DNA from: Saccoglossus kowalevskii
Lineage: Eukaryota > Hemichordata > Enteropneusta > Harrimaniidae
Assembly (NCBI RefSeq): GCF_000003605.2
Contig: NW_003109100.1
Span: 289,712-338,900, forward strand
Direction of reading: 5' to 3'
DNA: 49,189 bases
Under the pieces are notes generated by a model. It was not told where the DNA came from. It saw only the letters and a list, made by a program, of their open reading frames with translations, and did no database searches. Position numbers and translations under genes: made by a program. Within the stretch, counting starts at the first letter, position 1. Every line of letters begins with the position of its first letter. Positions 23,501-35,800 of this stretch are shown here, piece after piece.

Positions 23501-24059
23501 AATAAAACAACTAATAGGAAACATTGTGGCAGTAGATCAACGAATGATGTGACAATGCTCAGGCCTATTCTGGTCCAAGGACACTCCAAACTACACAATT
23601 TCCTCTACTGGACTCAATTAACAAAACGTCGATCACACTCTACCCACGATGCCTATGCACCCTATACTTTTTTACAGACTTCACAGGTTTGAAAGGAACT
23701 TGCTTTAAAAATCACCAAATTCTTACTTAAAGATCCAGTTCCTTGTATACATAAAAAATTAATTGTGTCTTGTGTCGCTGGTTGGGTTCCAGAGGGGCAG
23801 GTACAGTAGACAATATTACAGACATGTCTATGTAACATTGCCATATTATATTTCTGTTACAGTTGACAAAACTCATTTCATGGTTGGCAGCTATGGCCCG
23901 AAAGCAGAACTGCAGTTTTACCAGACTCCAGCAGAGGAGGCGCCAAAAGGAATGGTTGCACGTGGCCACTATACAGTCAAGAGCAAATTTATAGACGACG
24001 ATAAAAATGACCATCTCAGCTGGGAGTGGGCTTTTGATATAAAAAAGGACTGGCAGTAG
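20530..24059 (+). CDS. ARHGDIA: Rho GDP-dissociation inhibitor
   Basis: Cytosolic chaperone that extracts prenylated Rho, Rac and Cdc42 from membranes and holds them GDP-bound. Coding exons are 20530-20701, 21532-21615, 22160-22236, 23316-23379 and 23863-24059; junctions are GT-AG and the joined frame gives 197 aa (human about 204). Residues 1-58 are the flexible N-terminal arm with the conserved YKPPAEKS and [16 protein letters not shown], which contact the GTPase switch regions. Residues from about 62 form the immunoglobulin-like prenyl-binding sandwich, with [51 protein letters not shown] (133-145) and [12 protein letters not shown] (177-188), ending IKKDWQ. An acceptor 21 bp before the ATG shows that the 5' UTR is split. 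Relative to human there is one extra residue near the exon 4/5 junction (GIRGVDKT versus GVKIDKT). Vertebrates have three paralogues; orthology to one is not implied. Confidence 0.97.
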
Positions 24060-25250
24060 AAATTTAGGTCTTCTTTGAAAAGATCAGTTTATGTAAAAAA
24101 TACTTGATACATATTAGATATAGCTAGATTAAATAGTGATCCGATGTCGTCTTGGGTAAACTGGGTACCCATTGCACAAATTATTTTTATTACTCAGACG
24201 TAATTACTTTCCAATTAAAACTACTGTAAAATACTTTATTTTAGCTGGAATTAATTTTTGTGGAAAAGGCTTTTTGGATTCTTGCAAGGAGTTTGTTTAT
24301 GGAGTTGATTGAAAAACATGGGAAGAAAGTTATATTCGCTGGATTTTATTTTCACTGAATTATCCCTTCAGCGAAAATAGTGTATTTCACAGTATATAGC
24401 TGATTTATACTTAGTGAGAGTGTGTCACTGTTTAAAATACTTTGCCTGCTTGTGTGTTTTTTTTCCTCAAGATTACTTTCATCGTACTGACTGTGTAAAC
24501 TCCAATGTTAAAATAATGTCTTTGTAAAAAATGATTGGTGTTTTTTATGAAGGTTTGTGAGCTGGAAGAATCTTTTTGTCATATGGTTTGAGTAATTTCT
24601 GATTTCACACATCTGACGCCTATCTGTACATGCGATTACAACTGTTAAAGAGGGGAGGAAGGGCTTTACGGTATTTGTTGCAAGTTATCGCTAGTGAGCT
24701 GCCTCTTTGAAATAAATGTGTACACATGATAGTCTGAATACTTAATTGAATCCAAATGTTAATTTGTGTTCATGTATTGTCTATTTTCAATTGACACTCT
24801 GGAACTATTCTGATAAGATACTTATTCATGTATTCGATAGATGAGTAATTATTCCACGTTTGCTCAGATCGATGAGGGGTTTAAACTTTATTCATGTTCT
24901 TTGCTTATTCTCGTTTTACTTTCCATTACTGGGATTGTTTAACGACCTATCAGAATAAAGTCTGTGCACCTTGACTCTAAACCACTGAAATGTTAATATT
25001 TATGAGAGGATGGAAGATGTTTCCCTGTGCATCAACAGAACAAAAAGTAGCAGTGTTTATATTCAGAGAAAATGTTATGATGTGAAGAATCAACAAGTAA
25101 AAGTGTGTTTGCAAATATTTTCTTAATCTGTAATCTCTTGAATTTGTTTCATACTATAGTTGGTGTCAAGCTGAAGATAATATAATGTGTTGATGTTACG
25201 TAGAACAGTTGGTAAATAAATTCTTCTTTACAATCTACAAAGCCGCCTCG
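24060..25250 (+). terminator. Rho GDI 3' UTR with polyadenylation signals
   Basis: Candidate AATAAA signals at 24954-24959 (followed by a GT-containing stretch) and 25215-25220, plus a weaker one near 24710. The region also hosts a MITE at 24222-24394, so if the distal signals are used the mature transcript carries that element. Confidence 0.5.
24222..24394. mobile_element. MITE with TACTGTAA-type termini in the Rho GDI 3' region
   Basis: A 173-bp block starting TACTGTAAAATAC and ending TATTTCACAGTA. The left arm (TTTATTTTAGCTGG) pairs imperfectly with CAGCGAAAATA near the right end. It shares terminal bases and the CACTG(A/G)-plus-T-rich internal style with the element at 5444-5636. TA is the probable target site. 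Confidence 0.6.
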
Positions 25251-26860
25251 CGTTCATGGTCACAACAAAAATGAAGTGAAACAAAATAAGTGTAAATACA
25301 TTGCATTTTCTCCCTTGCGTTTTGTAAATTGTCAGATTACTGTTTGAGGCAAGGAAGTGTTTGCGATATAAGGTCGTTTACTGTTATGAAATGTCACACT
25401 GAAATTTGCCTTAAAAAATTCAAGCGGTTTACATTGTTTCCTATAGTATTTGCTTCATTAGTATTGCCTAAATATACGAGAGTCATTTTAATGATGCAGT
25501 GTACAATTTACATGCTTTTCAGATAGAAATTTTTCAGTTTTCTGCTTTTACCTCAACTTGCTTAATAATATGTGGCTGATTTATAGCATTGTCTGTTGTA
25601 ATGACAAACCAGTAGAATTCCTGATTGGAACGGTAATTTTGCATTAGTCATGTTTTCAAAGACAATGATTTCACCAACTTCTCAGCATTGTACTTATGTA
25701 TGTCAACTATTTTTCCTTTCTTTTTTTAAATCATTTACATTGTTGCAATCGTGTAGCTCTGATCTTGGCTCAATTTTTGTACTCTTCATATTAAATGAAT
25801 GCTTAAATCATTGAATGTCTTGATGACCTTTTTTGTCTGCATTGCAAAGAATGTAGCACTGACTGCATGTTTAACGACTTCTCAAGCCTGATTTAAAATT
25901 GCAGAAAATCTATGGGGCATTCCACCCCACCCTCCCAATACGCAGCTCGATGAAATGCTAGTAATATGTTATTATAAAAGTTGAGAAATAACTCAAAGAT
26001 TGATTGACATTGCTTTCAATCAATCATATTTCTTTACAATGAGATTGTATTTAAGAATTAGTGAGGTATGTAGCATAAAATGTACTGCCCATATGTTACA
26101 TAATGACTTCTCCTGCCAGATTCAAGATGCCCTAGTTTTTTATTGGGAATTCCACCCTATACGCCACATCACTAAAATTACCCTGAGCAGTGTTCTAAAC
26201 CAGTTCTTGTGTGAAGGCCACCAGAGCATTAGTTCTACTGACATCAGGCATTGCTGCTTATTTCTGAATGTCAGGTGAATGAGCATAATATTTCAACTGT
26301 TCAAAATCAGGTCAGCTAGGTAGTAATATGGCATGTGTATAGTTTAGACATAATTATATTCTTGGCAAAATCTTGTTTAAAACCTTTGACATGTTAAGTA
26401 ATGTGCAAGTTATGATTTTTGAAATGTACTGTTTTTTTAATATATAAATATCACCAAGCAGTTCTTAGATTCAGATGTTATTGAGTTTTCATCATCTTAA
26501 GGTGCCATCAAATTCTATTTTTTACGATCGAAGATAGGCTGTAATACTAAATCAATATTCAATGTGAAGCATTTTCTATTAACATTAGTCTAAGATGCAC
26601 ACCAGACTCTTGAGTTGTTTCGAGTACAGCAATTAGTTCTCTCTGTTTTGGATTGTAGACTTTTACTTGTGTTACAATGTCTATGCATGAACTTCAAGCA
26701 TTGGGTGCTTTCTAGGTTACGTTACTTTTGTTTAGTGTACACCCAAAGCAGCAGCAATGCATGGCGGGATTTATTGTAGTGAAGAAAATAAACTGTGCAG
26801 TCGTGTTTCAATCAGTATAACTTACAAATTCCATAGATTTGATTACTGGCCAAGTAACTC
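25251..26860. other. intergenic DNA, no gene seen
   Basis: AT-rich; the frame at 26000-26278 has no recognisable domain. In human, MCRIP1 and PPP1R27 lie between ARHGDIA and P4HB; neither is recognisable here. Confidence 0.5.
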
Positions 26861-26864
26861 ATTG

Positions 26865-26983
26865 TATAAATAGGAGTGCCCGCAGTCAGAGTTTTTTTGT
26901 CAAAAATGGCTGAAATCGTGAATAAAAGGACAAAAAGACTAGCTTCAAATAACGCGCCACCTAAGCACGCAGATTTTCAGTGA
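26865..26983 (+). other. TATA-box plus 25-codon ORF unit
   Basis: A consensus TATAAATA lies at 26865-26872. An A/T-rich leader and an ATG in good context (CAAAAATGG) follow at 26906, opening a 25-codon basic peptide (MAEIVNKRTKRLASNNAPP...) that ends at TGA 26981-26983. The frame then stays open for about 30 codons beyond the TGA. A TATA box this close to an ATG is unusual for the window. It could be a promoter fragment of a decayed mobile element or a chance opening; I recognise no family. Confidence 0.2.
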
Positions 26984-27746
26984 CGCAACAAAAAAACACA
27001 CGTCATTGCCGCAACTGAAAATCGTACTAGTCATCTCGGGGGAAAAACATCTTACTGTAGTTATGGAACTTGGTAGTAAGAAATTCACATTTTATAAACA
27101 AAATATGTATAAATACGAAGGAAATCAGCGACCAGAACATTTTCAGCAGTCAACAAGCTGTCTCAACTTGGTTTTGACGGATTTCATTTTGACTCCAGTC
27201 AATATCCTAGCAAAATCCACCTTGTTAGAGGGCACACTGGTTGGGATGCCGCCAATGCTAGCGACATAATGGCTTTATTTCATGAAAAGTATGTTCAATA
27301 GTTCAACAATCACTAATTTAAATCATTGTTTTATTGAAAATCAAATCATAACTCCATTATTACGCTTTTGTAATTTGTAATGCAATTTCCTCCATACACT
27401 TAAAATTACGAAGTTTATTAAGTCCAAATACGGAATAGCAGTAATGGATTTACAGTTTAAGTTCTATGGGGGAGCTGACAATACAAATACACAACATAGA
27501 TCATATATGGACGGCATCAACAACATTTTTCTCACGTATAAATTAATTTATTTTACGCCTCGTAAAACAAATGTTTCTGGTCATTGTATTTTGTTGTTGT
27601 ATTTTTTTTTTAAATGGGACAGCAAAGCTGGTCGTAGGATGTGTAAGTGTCCAATGGACGCAAAACGCAGAAAATAAACGTGTTTCTGAAGAGCCCCCAA
27701 ACCCTGTTTCTGCTATACATGAATAAATTCAATTCTATTTTACTAG
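26984..27746. other. intergenic DNA, no gene seen
   Basis: Open frames at 27006-27269 and 27444-27677 have mixed composition but no recognisable domain. They may belong, with the TATA unit just upstream, to a decayed element. Confidence 0.4.
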
Positions 27747-27900
27747 NNNNNNNNNNNNNNNNNNNNNNNNNNNNNNNNNNNNNNNNNNNNNNNNNNNNNN
27801 NNNNNNNNNNNNNNNNNNNNNNNNNNNNNNNNNNNNNNNNNNNNNNNNNNNNNNNNNNNNNNNNNNNNNNNNNNNNNNNNNNNNNNNNNNNNNNNNNNNN
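27747..27900. other. assembly gap (154 N)
   Basis: Run of N in intergenic DNA. Open frames spanning it are artefacts. Confidence 1.
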
Positions 27901-30745
27901 TTTATCAAAGATTTTATTTTATTTATTGTTTATTCGCCGGTATTTTTTTGTTCTGTTATAATTGTTGGCAAAGGCCCAGGACCTTGGTACAAGGCATACA
28001 ATTTTGTAATATCCTCAGATAACAATAAAATCTGAGCGATGAAAACTTTAAAAAACTTACCAAAAAATAAAAAATATATGAAAAAAAAATATACAAATTT
28101 GAAAAAACAACAACTGTTATCTTATTTTTTCTAGGATATTGTCGGATTTGGGACAATAGCGAGGTACGAGTGACTGATAAATGTATTCGTTGTCTGAGGC
28201 TGGTGGGAATCCCTCGTCTAAAACAATGCTATGTACCATATGTGCGTCGAGCCGCACCTATTGTTATGATTGTCGATTGAAGATGTAATTAACAAGAAGA
28301 TTTGAGTTTCAATAACAGGTTGATTCACTGGACAACAGCTGTCTGAAACTTACACGTCCCATTGTCTCTTCAAAGTGTAATTATCGCCTCTATTAAGAAT
28401 CTATTGTGAGAATCTTCTTGACAAGTAATTATATTAAATTGAATTAAATTAAAAAATCCTTTAAAAACAACAAATGTGACATCGGAAGAACGTTAATGCA
28501 AAATTTGGTGTTATGGACGAAGACGACCATGATGCATTGCATTACTTACGCAATTACTACCAATATATTCATCACATTTGTACTGAGATTTGGGAATCCC
28601 CCCCCCCCCCAAAAAAAAACAACAAACATTGGAAGACACTTTAGATGAGTCTTCTGTTGAACAGCTGTTTGATGTTCGTTTTTTAATAAGCAACCACTCA
28701 GACAGAAACTACACTCAGGATGAGAATCGGACATGATGTGCTCTAATTTTCCACTTTATACAACAGGTGTTAGTTTGTAACAAACATCCGCCCTCATCGA
28801 GGGAAGTGTGTGAATGCTCGAGGTGGTGCATTAACACCACGTCACAATGGGCGAATTACGATAACAAACAAACAAACAAATGAATATTACACCAGCTGTT
28901 TCCGAATCCAACGTAACATACACATATTTTGATTATTATAGTTGTACAGAAACAGGTTGAACCACACATTATGCAATGTTACAAGTTGAAAGAGTGCCCC
29001 CGAAACCTGCAACTTGTTGCAGGGACTAGACTAGATATTCCAATCATTTTACCTCCATGTTCCAATCAACAAGTGGCAACATGTTGGCAACATGTATGAT
29101 ACGCCGATCAACTGTTGTTGACGTGAAATGTTGTCAAAAAAAGTTGACCCGTGTAAGGAAAAAGTGCGCGAACACTTAGTTCGGGCTAAGAAAGTGTACG
29201 ATGTGAAAAAAAGAGCTGACATATTATTACGAATATGTTTTTGTATGTGTATGAGTTCCACGGTATGTCACGTTGGATGCGAATCAGCGTGGCAATAACA
29301 TAACATACCATTTAGAGTGGCCAGAGAATCGGGAGTTATCATGATCCGCGATATCACATACCGTGTGACAATTTGCATGACAATATGGTATCTTGTTATT
29401 TCTATTCTATCTCGACACATTTCGTTATTAAAGCATGTGTGTTCATAAGATTACACCGGGGTGTAGTATATTCAAAGTAAACACGCTACTGCCACTCTAT
29501 TCTGCATCAGCGCGTGTCTTTGCATCAAGCTGAAAATGGAGGTCTATCCAGTGAAAGAGGATATATTGATTCAGTGGAAGAGAAATGCAATACTAGATAT
29601 AAATTAAAAGAAGTAGCAATCCATATCGACATGCTCCCAGTGGACCCACGTGTCATCATATAGACACTTTAACGTGGTGTGGTTGATGACGTGGCCCACT
29701 GTGTTTCTTACCATATGGTTCAGCCTAGAACGGATCCCATTGTTTATTGAGACTCACGGCATACATATAAACAGATTAAAACAACTTAGAGCCCAGAGCC
29801 GTATGGCTTCCTTGCTCCAATAATCTCATTACGGAAGCATGGGGGATGCATTCTCATGATAAATTGAACAATTACTATTTTATTCGTTAATAATATTTTT
29901 TACGGGTTATACTAAAGAGACTGGCTACAATTTACATCTTGTCTACTAATATGATTATCACATAATCATATAATTTACGTAAATTAATATCGTTTTACAC
30001 TCTCGGTCAAGATCGAGTACCATTATATTTAGAACAAACAAATACGACTTTTCCTGTTATAATAAAACTTTTTTTAGAAGCTGGCATAGCACAACCACAG
30101 TCCACAGATCGTCGCTAATGGCAGACATCGGAGAAGCTGCCCCGTAAAAGTGTATTTAGATACGATGATGATGATCTTCTTGAAACACACTGGAATGTAA
30201 AACTGATTTCCGGTTTCACAAGTTTTCAAATCTATACTAAATATATACACATTTGTATATATATAACTTTCACAACAGTATTTCAATGAGCCAAGAAAAT
30301 TGGGAGTCGTTGTTCTTATCTTTGTTTCAAATCAGAGCTACATGCTCGTTCCATATGTCACCGACATTGTTCACAATACACACCATTTTGACCATGTGCT
30401 TTTATGACGAGGTCAAAATCATAAAAATACAATTCCCGTAGAAACGAGTTCAATGACCCGTTAATATTATTTCGTTGGTTGATCTTACTTTGCACAAATA
30501 AAAAGTGAAAGTCATTAATACTTCCAATGATACGGGGTCCATGCACTTAAGATGCGGAACCGTGCTACAAAAATTGGTGTCACCGGACAATATTTCGGGA
30601 AACGCGGATCAGAAATATCTAAGGAAATCGTAACATTGTTGTTTCAATTCTGTTTTTGCATTGAGTACCAATACTATTTTGAAACTATTTTTTTGCATAA
30701 CATTTAGAAATTTTTGTTTGATAACTGAGAAAGTTGTATATTGTT
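27901..30745. other. intergenic DNA with minor repeats
   Basis: No gene supported. It holds a 13-nt C-run followed by 9 A (28598-28619) and a short hairpin GTGGTG/CACCAC near 28820-28838. A second copy of the GCGAACACTTAG(T)TCGGGCTAAG motif is near 29167-29190. Confidence 0.5.
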
Positions 30746-30819
30746 ATTGGTGTAATCCAAAGTTGTTACAATTTTCCACAAAATTGGTGTAATCCAAAGT
30801 TGTTACAATTTTCCACAAA
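30746..30819. repeat. exact 37-bp tandem duplication
   Basis: Two identical, directly abutting 37-bp copies (30746-30782 and 30783-30819), each beginning ATTGGTGTAATCCAAAG and ending TTTTCCACAAA. Complete identity suggests a recent duplication or an assembly artefact. Confidence 0.95.
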
Positions 30820-31339
30820 ACAATTTCATTTGATTTAATGGCGAGATATTATTTCTTTTATTGTCCCATGTATGTATTATCACTTACTCGGTAGTATGGC
30901 AAATAAAGCTGATAAGCTTCATCTTCGAACTCCCTCAAATTAGGCGTTTCCTTAAATTACGCCGCGCTTTGCGGGCTTACTGTAGATGAGCGGGCGTACT
31001 TCGACACATTCGACCCGCTTGCATCATGTCTGGTACATCGTGACAACAACCTGGGTGTGACCATTCAGCGAACCATACACGTAGACATGTCAAAGATCAC
31101 ACAGATATTAAAAACTGGATTCGAAAGTTGAACAACAACAAAAACGTCGAAGAATATGTAAATCAATCAATCACTGTAATACATCCTTTAGTGAACAATG
31201 GTCCGGGCAATGGTCCTACCAAACACGTCTAAATCGCAACGCTTTAAATTGGACTTCTGTTTACCACCAGGATTTAATAACACATGCCCATGACTGACTG
31301 ACTAAATGGAAGACAGAATGAACGAACAAATAAACCAAC
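30820..31339. other. intergenic DNA, no gene seen
   Basis: Nothing supported beyond short chance frames. Confidence 0.5.
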
Positions 31340-31533
31340 AAATGAATGAATGAATGGAGGAATGAATGAATGAATGGAGGAATGAATGAATGAATGGAGG
31401 AACGAGCAAATGAATGAATGAATGAATGAATGAATGAATGGAGGAACGAGCAAATGAATGAATGAATGAATGAATGAATGAATGAATGAATGAATGAATG
31501 AATGAATGAATGAATGAATGAATGAATGAATGG
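31340..31533. repeat. compound (AATG)n microsatellite
   Basis: Begins with three 20-bp higher-order units, (AATG)4-GAGG, at 31341-31400. Two GAACGAGCAAATG-interrupted blocks follow, then a long pure AATG tail. The minus-strand reading (FIHS repeat) is a by-product, not a protein. Confidence 0.97.
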
Positions 31534-32660
31534 TCATACTAATGATATTCAAACTGTTAACCAATACACATCAAATATTACATAAGTCTAGTATGCGTAC
31601 TAATACATACTACGTTTTAAGTCGATCAACATTAAAAGCTGCATTTCCACTTTGCATAATCTAGTTGAAACATATCCAGAAATCCACTTATCAAAAATAA
31701 TAATGAAGTCGAATTCAGGAGTCCCTCGTAAAATAAAATAAAGTGAAGTGGTATTGTGTGATTACTATAATGGAAATTATGATTGATTCAGTCATTAGAC
31801 ACCAACGCAAGCTAGATTCAGTTCCCGTAAGATTAAGATTGTTGCCATGATACCAACTGTTTCCATCATCTTTCATTGTGATCACAATGGTAGGTATAAA
31901 GGTTGTCTGCACATGGGAAAGAAATGTTAAGTTTTGATTCTCCCAGTTGCAGTCATTAATCCATACAATATTATTTATATCTTATATTTTAACGCTTAAT
32001 TTACATTTTTTTCTACTTTGTTTGCTGATTGCCTCCGTCAATTGTTAATATTCACAGTGTACACAAATTAGCACACACTGGTACGCAGTGGGAAAACAAC
32101 TTGAATAACGGGAAAAGTAAGTTTGGACGTCCAAAATCATTCGAACTGCCTGAAAGACAGCGGAGATCAGAATGCGACAATGTTTAACGTGTAACGTTCA
32201 TCACTATTAGTTGAATCAAAAGAACTGAAAAACACGGGAAAAGTGATCAGTATATTTTGACAAATATGGTACAAGTGTCCGGAGAAGAGAGATAAAGCCA
32301 AAAAAAAATGGCGTTCGATTGTTCAAGCCATAATTCATTAATTCTGGCAGAAAATTGGCCCATGTATTTAATCATCGAAAAAACAGACATTTTTTTTAGC
32401 AATAATTGTCTGAAAAGGGTTATAAATTTAGCATTTTGGCCGTCTGGAATGGGATGGGATAGCACATCCCTGCTATAGCTTTCGTATGAATTTGGTCGTA
32501 ATATAATATATTCTTCGTTACTATGGAGATATATGTGGATATGTGCCGTGTGTGTCGAGTGTAAATCGTATATATTAGTCGTGACCGGCTGACATTTAAT
32601 TGATAAATTATTGCAATTACAGTAGCAAACTGGCAACTTACTGAAAAACTGGAGCTGCGC
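31534..32660. other. intergenic DNA upstream of PDI, no gene seen
   Basis: The minus-strand frame at 32247-32672 (141 aa) has no recognisable domain and runs into the PDI promoter; treated as chance. Confidence 0.5.
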
Positions 32661-32864
32661 ATGACCAATCAATAATCAACACATCGTGAACCGCAAAGTT
32701 AGTAAATTCACGTGATATGTGACATCCAATCACAAATCAACACGCTCCGTGACCTGCCTTTAATACGCATGCGCGCTACTGTTCGACCTCTTTGCCACGT
32801 TTGCCCTGAGAAGTTGCACAGCTAAACCGGGAAGTGGTCAGAAACCGAACGAATATTACCAAAA
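32661..32864 (+). promoter_or_regulatory. P4HB: PDI promoter with ER-stress-element-like CCAAT motifs
   Basis: Two related CCAAT elements precede the start codon. CCAAT at 32726-32730, nine bases, then ACACG at 32740-32744 differs by one base from the ER stress element CCAAT-N9-CCACG bound by NF-Y with ATF6/XBP1. CCAAT at 32665-32669, nine bases, then ACACA is a weaker copy. A CACGTGA E-box-like site is at about 32709, an NRF1-like GCATGCGCGC at about 32768-32777 and a CCACG at 32795-32799. PDI genes are induced by the unfolded protein response, so such sites are expected. Activity here is inference. Confidence 0.55.
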
Positions 32865-35800
32865 ATGAAGTACCTACTCGCTTTCCTTGTCGTGGCCTGC
32901 GTTGCCGTTGTTTATGATGCAGCAGACGTCGCCGAAGAAGGAGATGTCCTTATCCTTACTACAGACAATTTCCAAGAAGTGATCGACGGAAACGACTACG
33001 TCCTTGTTGAATTCTGTAAGTTTTAAACCAGAGGTCAGATCGTGTAGTTACAGCTGTTTTTTGTTCTAAAATATCAACTTGTGTTGACACTAGCAAGGTA
33101 TCAGTGTTTCCGACGATTCGTTGTAAAATCGAAAATTATTAAGTCTTTTCCCATCTTCAGCCTATGCCTGACTATGTGCATTTGGTGAATCAGTCGAGTC
33201 GGTACACTAGCTGAGATTAGTGCACACAGACATTTGGGTGTAGTGTAAGAATTTATCATTTCTCTTGTGTACAGTTTCTTGTTTTAGTGCATGATCCAAC
33301 ATAGTCGTATTTTGACTAACTAGACTGAGTAATCCGGTTCCTTACACTATATATGCTTTGTAGTACGTTAGTGTCTAGTGCTCGTCCTGCCTTTGTTAAA
33401 TATTTGGCTGTTCTTTTGCTACCATAACTGCCATATGTTTCGGGATTGCCAGTGTAAATACAACTGTTTACATTCGCAAGCAAAATAGATCACCAGGTTC
33501 ATCTAGCCGGGTCAGTCATATAAGAGTAATAATGTAAAGCATATTAGCCAGATTATTTTTTTTTACAGCTACTTAACAATTATTTTAACTGGTAGCAGGA
33601 ACCATGTCATTATCGATGAATTCTTGAAAATACGATAGAATTGTGCTAGCTTCGAGTACACACTGGTTGAATATTTGAAATTTAGCCTTTTATAAATGCA
33701 GATTGGTTTTGTATTTTGGTGAGAAGGCTGTTTGTAAAAACGGCAGCATATATATCTTGGCAGCAGCGGTGTAGCCTCATGTTGATGTTAGCGATGGTTC
33801 CTCGCAACCTGTTACACAACATTCCTTGTTAGTTTGAATAATATGTGGCAGGTGATATCACAATTGTACATTGTACGAGTCTTCAGTTTTTGGCATGTAA
33901 TTAATATTATTAATTAATGGCGCATAACCTAAAGTGTACACTACAAGATTACTGGTAACATCTGGTTATCCAACATCTTTGCTGTATTTGTGTAACCAAT
34001 AACTCTTGAGCCAGCCCTAGGTCCCTGATTACCGTAAAATTTGTATTAGAAATCGCACCCAATCTTTTTGTACAATTGAAAACCAAAAATTCATCATTTC
34101 TCGTGTGTAGATGCTCTAATTGAAGCCGCATCTCCTCTGTTGCTTTGTACCTTTTTAATAGAAGCTGCGGCTTCTAATACAGATTTTACAGTATTAGTAT
34201 GTCTCCTTCAAAACTATAGCCACTACATACTAAATAAATTGCTGTATTGAATGATAAAAAATTAGTATGCAACTCCTGTAAAATTCCTGAATTATAATTA
34301 TTAGTTAAAATGTTGTTACTGGTGGCAATGTGCATTTTAAACAATTTTGTAGAAGTGCCATTGTATTGCAAGTACCGGTAACTAATATATTGAAAATGTA
34401 CAAGTTTTGATTAATGTTAGCGTAGTTAAACCTGGGCAGGGTTCCAGTGAGGTTTTATCAACTTAACAATAGAATATTCTAATTATGCCATTGTACAACT
34501 GAAACAGTATGGTGCTGACATGTGTGGTTTTCTATAATATTAATTTTGTCTCGCGCACATGGTTTCTTCTTGTTGTCGATAAAAATCCTTTTTGAGTATA
34601 ATTTAAACCTATCCATTTATTTTACTGTTCAATCGTTGCATTTCCACTTTGTATGATATGTTGAAAACCTTTCATTGAATCGTAGCAAGTTATCATAGAG
34701 GCTTTTGTGTTTGTGCATTTAATGAGAAATGTTATTTGACAGAAACCTGATGTAGAATTTAGAAGAATTGTATAGTGTAAAAGTGGCCTTGAGTATTTAC
34801 AACAATGAAAAATGTTTGATTTAGTCATTCTAACATTTCAAGATTTGTTGCAATAATCAGTGGAAAGTGTTGTGCACATAATACAAAATGGGAATGCTAC
34901 TTTAAATTGAAATTTCAGATTTTAATATTTAATATTTTCTCTGGTTGAGTGCATCGATTCTAAAGTCGGTTATTTAATCAACAGGCTATTACACCAAGTA
35001 TAAAATTATTCTTAGACTTGCAAAATAATTAATAGTAACTGAGTCGATTTTGTCATTTTTATTTGCAAGATTAATGAATTAAATATGAAACTGTAATAGG
35101 AATATATTGTTCCTTAGTTATAATATTGGTACATAAATTTGAATTTAAAGTTATCTTGCATAAAACCATTGAAGTCAGACTTGTGACTGTCATTGATAAA
35201 TATAGCTAATAGTTTTCAAAATGGTGGTCTACTCTATTGTGTGAATGATTTCACACATGCTGCCTTTTACAACAGAAAATCCTTTCTCGTTGTATAATCT
35301 ATCATTCTGTCATCTCTGCAACAATCTGTGTACAATTCATTGTGTGAACCATCAGAGCCTATAATTGTCACGACAATCTATTGAAACCTACCAGAAATTA
35401 AAAAATATTTGGACAAACATGTCTTCTATATGGGCATTATAAAAATGTCACTATGACAACATATGGTATGCTAGCTGCTCATAAAAATTTATTGCAAATT
35501 ATTCAAGCTGTTATTCATTACTTACCGTTTGTGGTGGTGGAATACACTGGCGTGTGGCATTATTACCTTCTGACGGTATTCTGTTTGTTGAATTGAAAAT
35601 CCTTTGCTTTTTGATGCGATAGATACAAGAAATAAGATTTCGTATGTTACTTCTTGTTAACGTGATGCTCGCTGAAGCCGTTCTTTCCCCGTTAATTCTG
35701 GCCAAACATGGAGGCTTTCAGCTAATGATGTGTTAAGTATGGATGAATAAAAACATAGTTCAAATTCTTTTTTATATTCAGTTAAATCTGTTTGCGAGTG

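Noticed and set aside
31274-31564. Minus-strand frame of FIHS repeats
   Set aside because: Translation of the AATG microsatellite.
24060-32660. MCRIP1 or PPP1R27 orthologues expected from the human gene order
   Set aside because: No matching protein segments could be recognised in this spacer; 154 bp are unresolved, but that is too small to hide a gene.
32247-32672. 141-codon minus frame upstream of PDI
   Set aside because: No recognisable features and it overlaps the PDI promoter elements.
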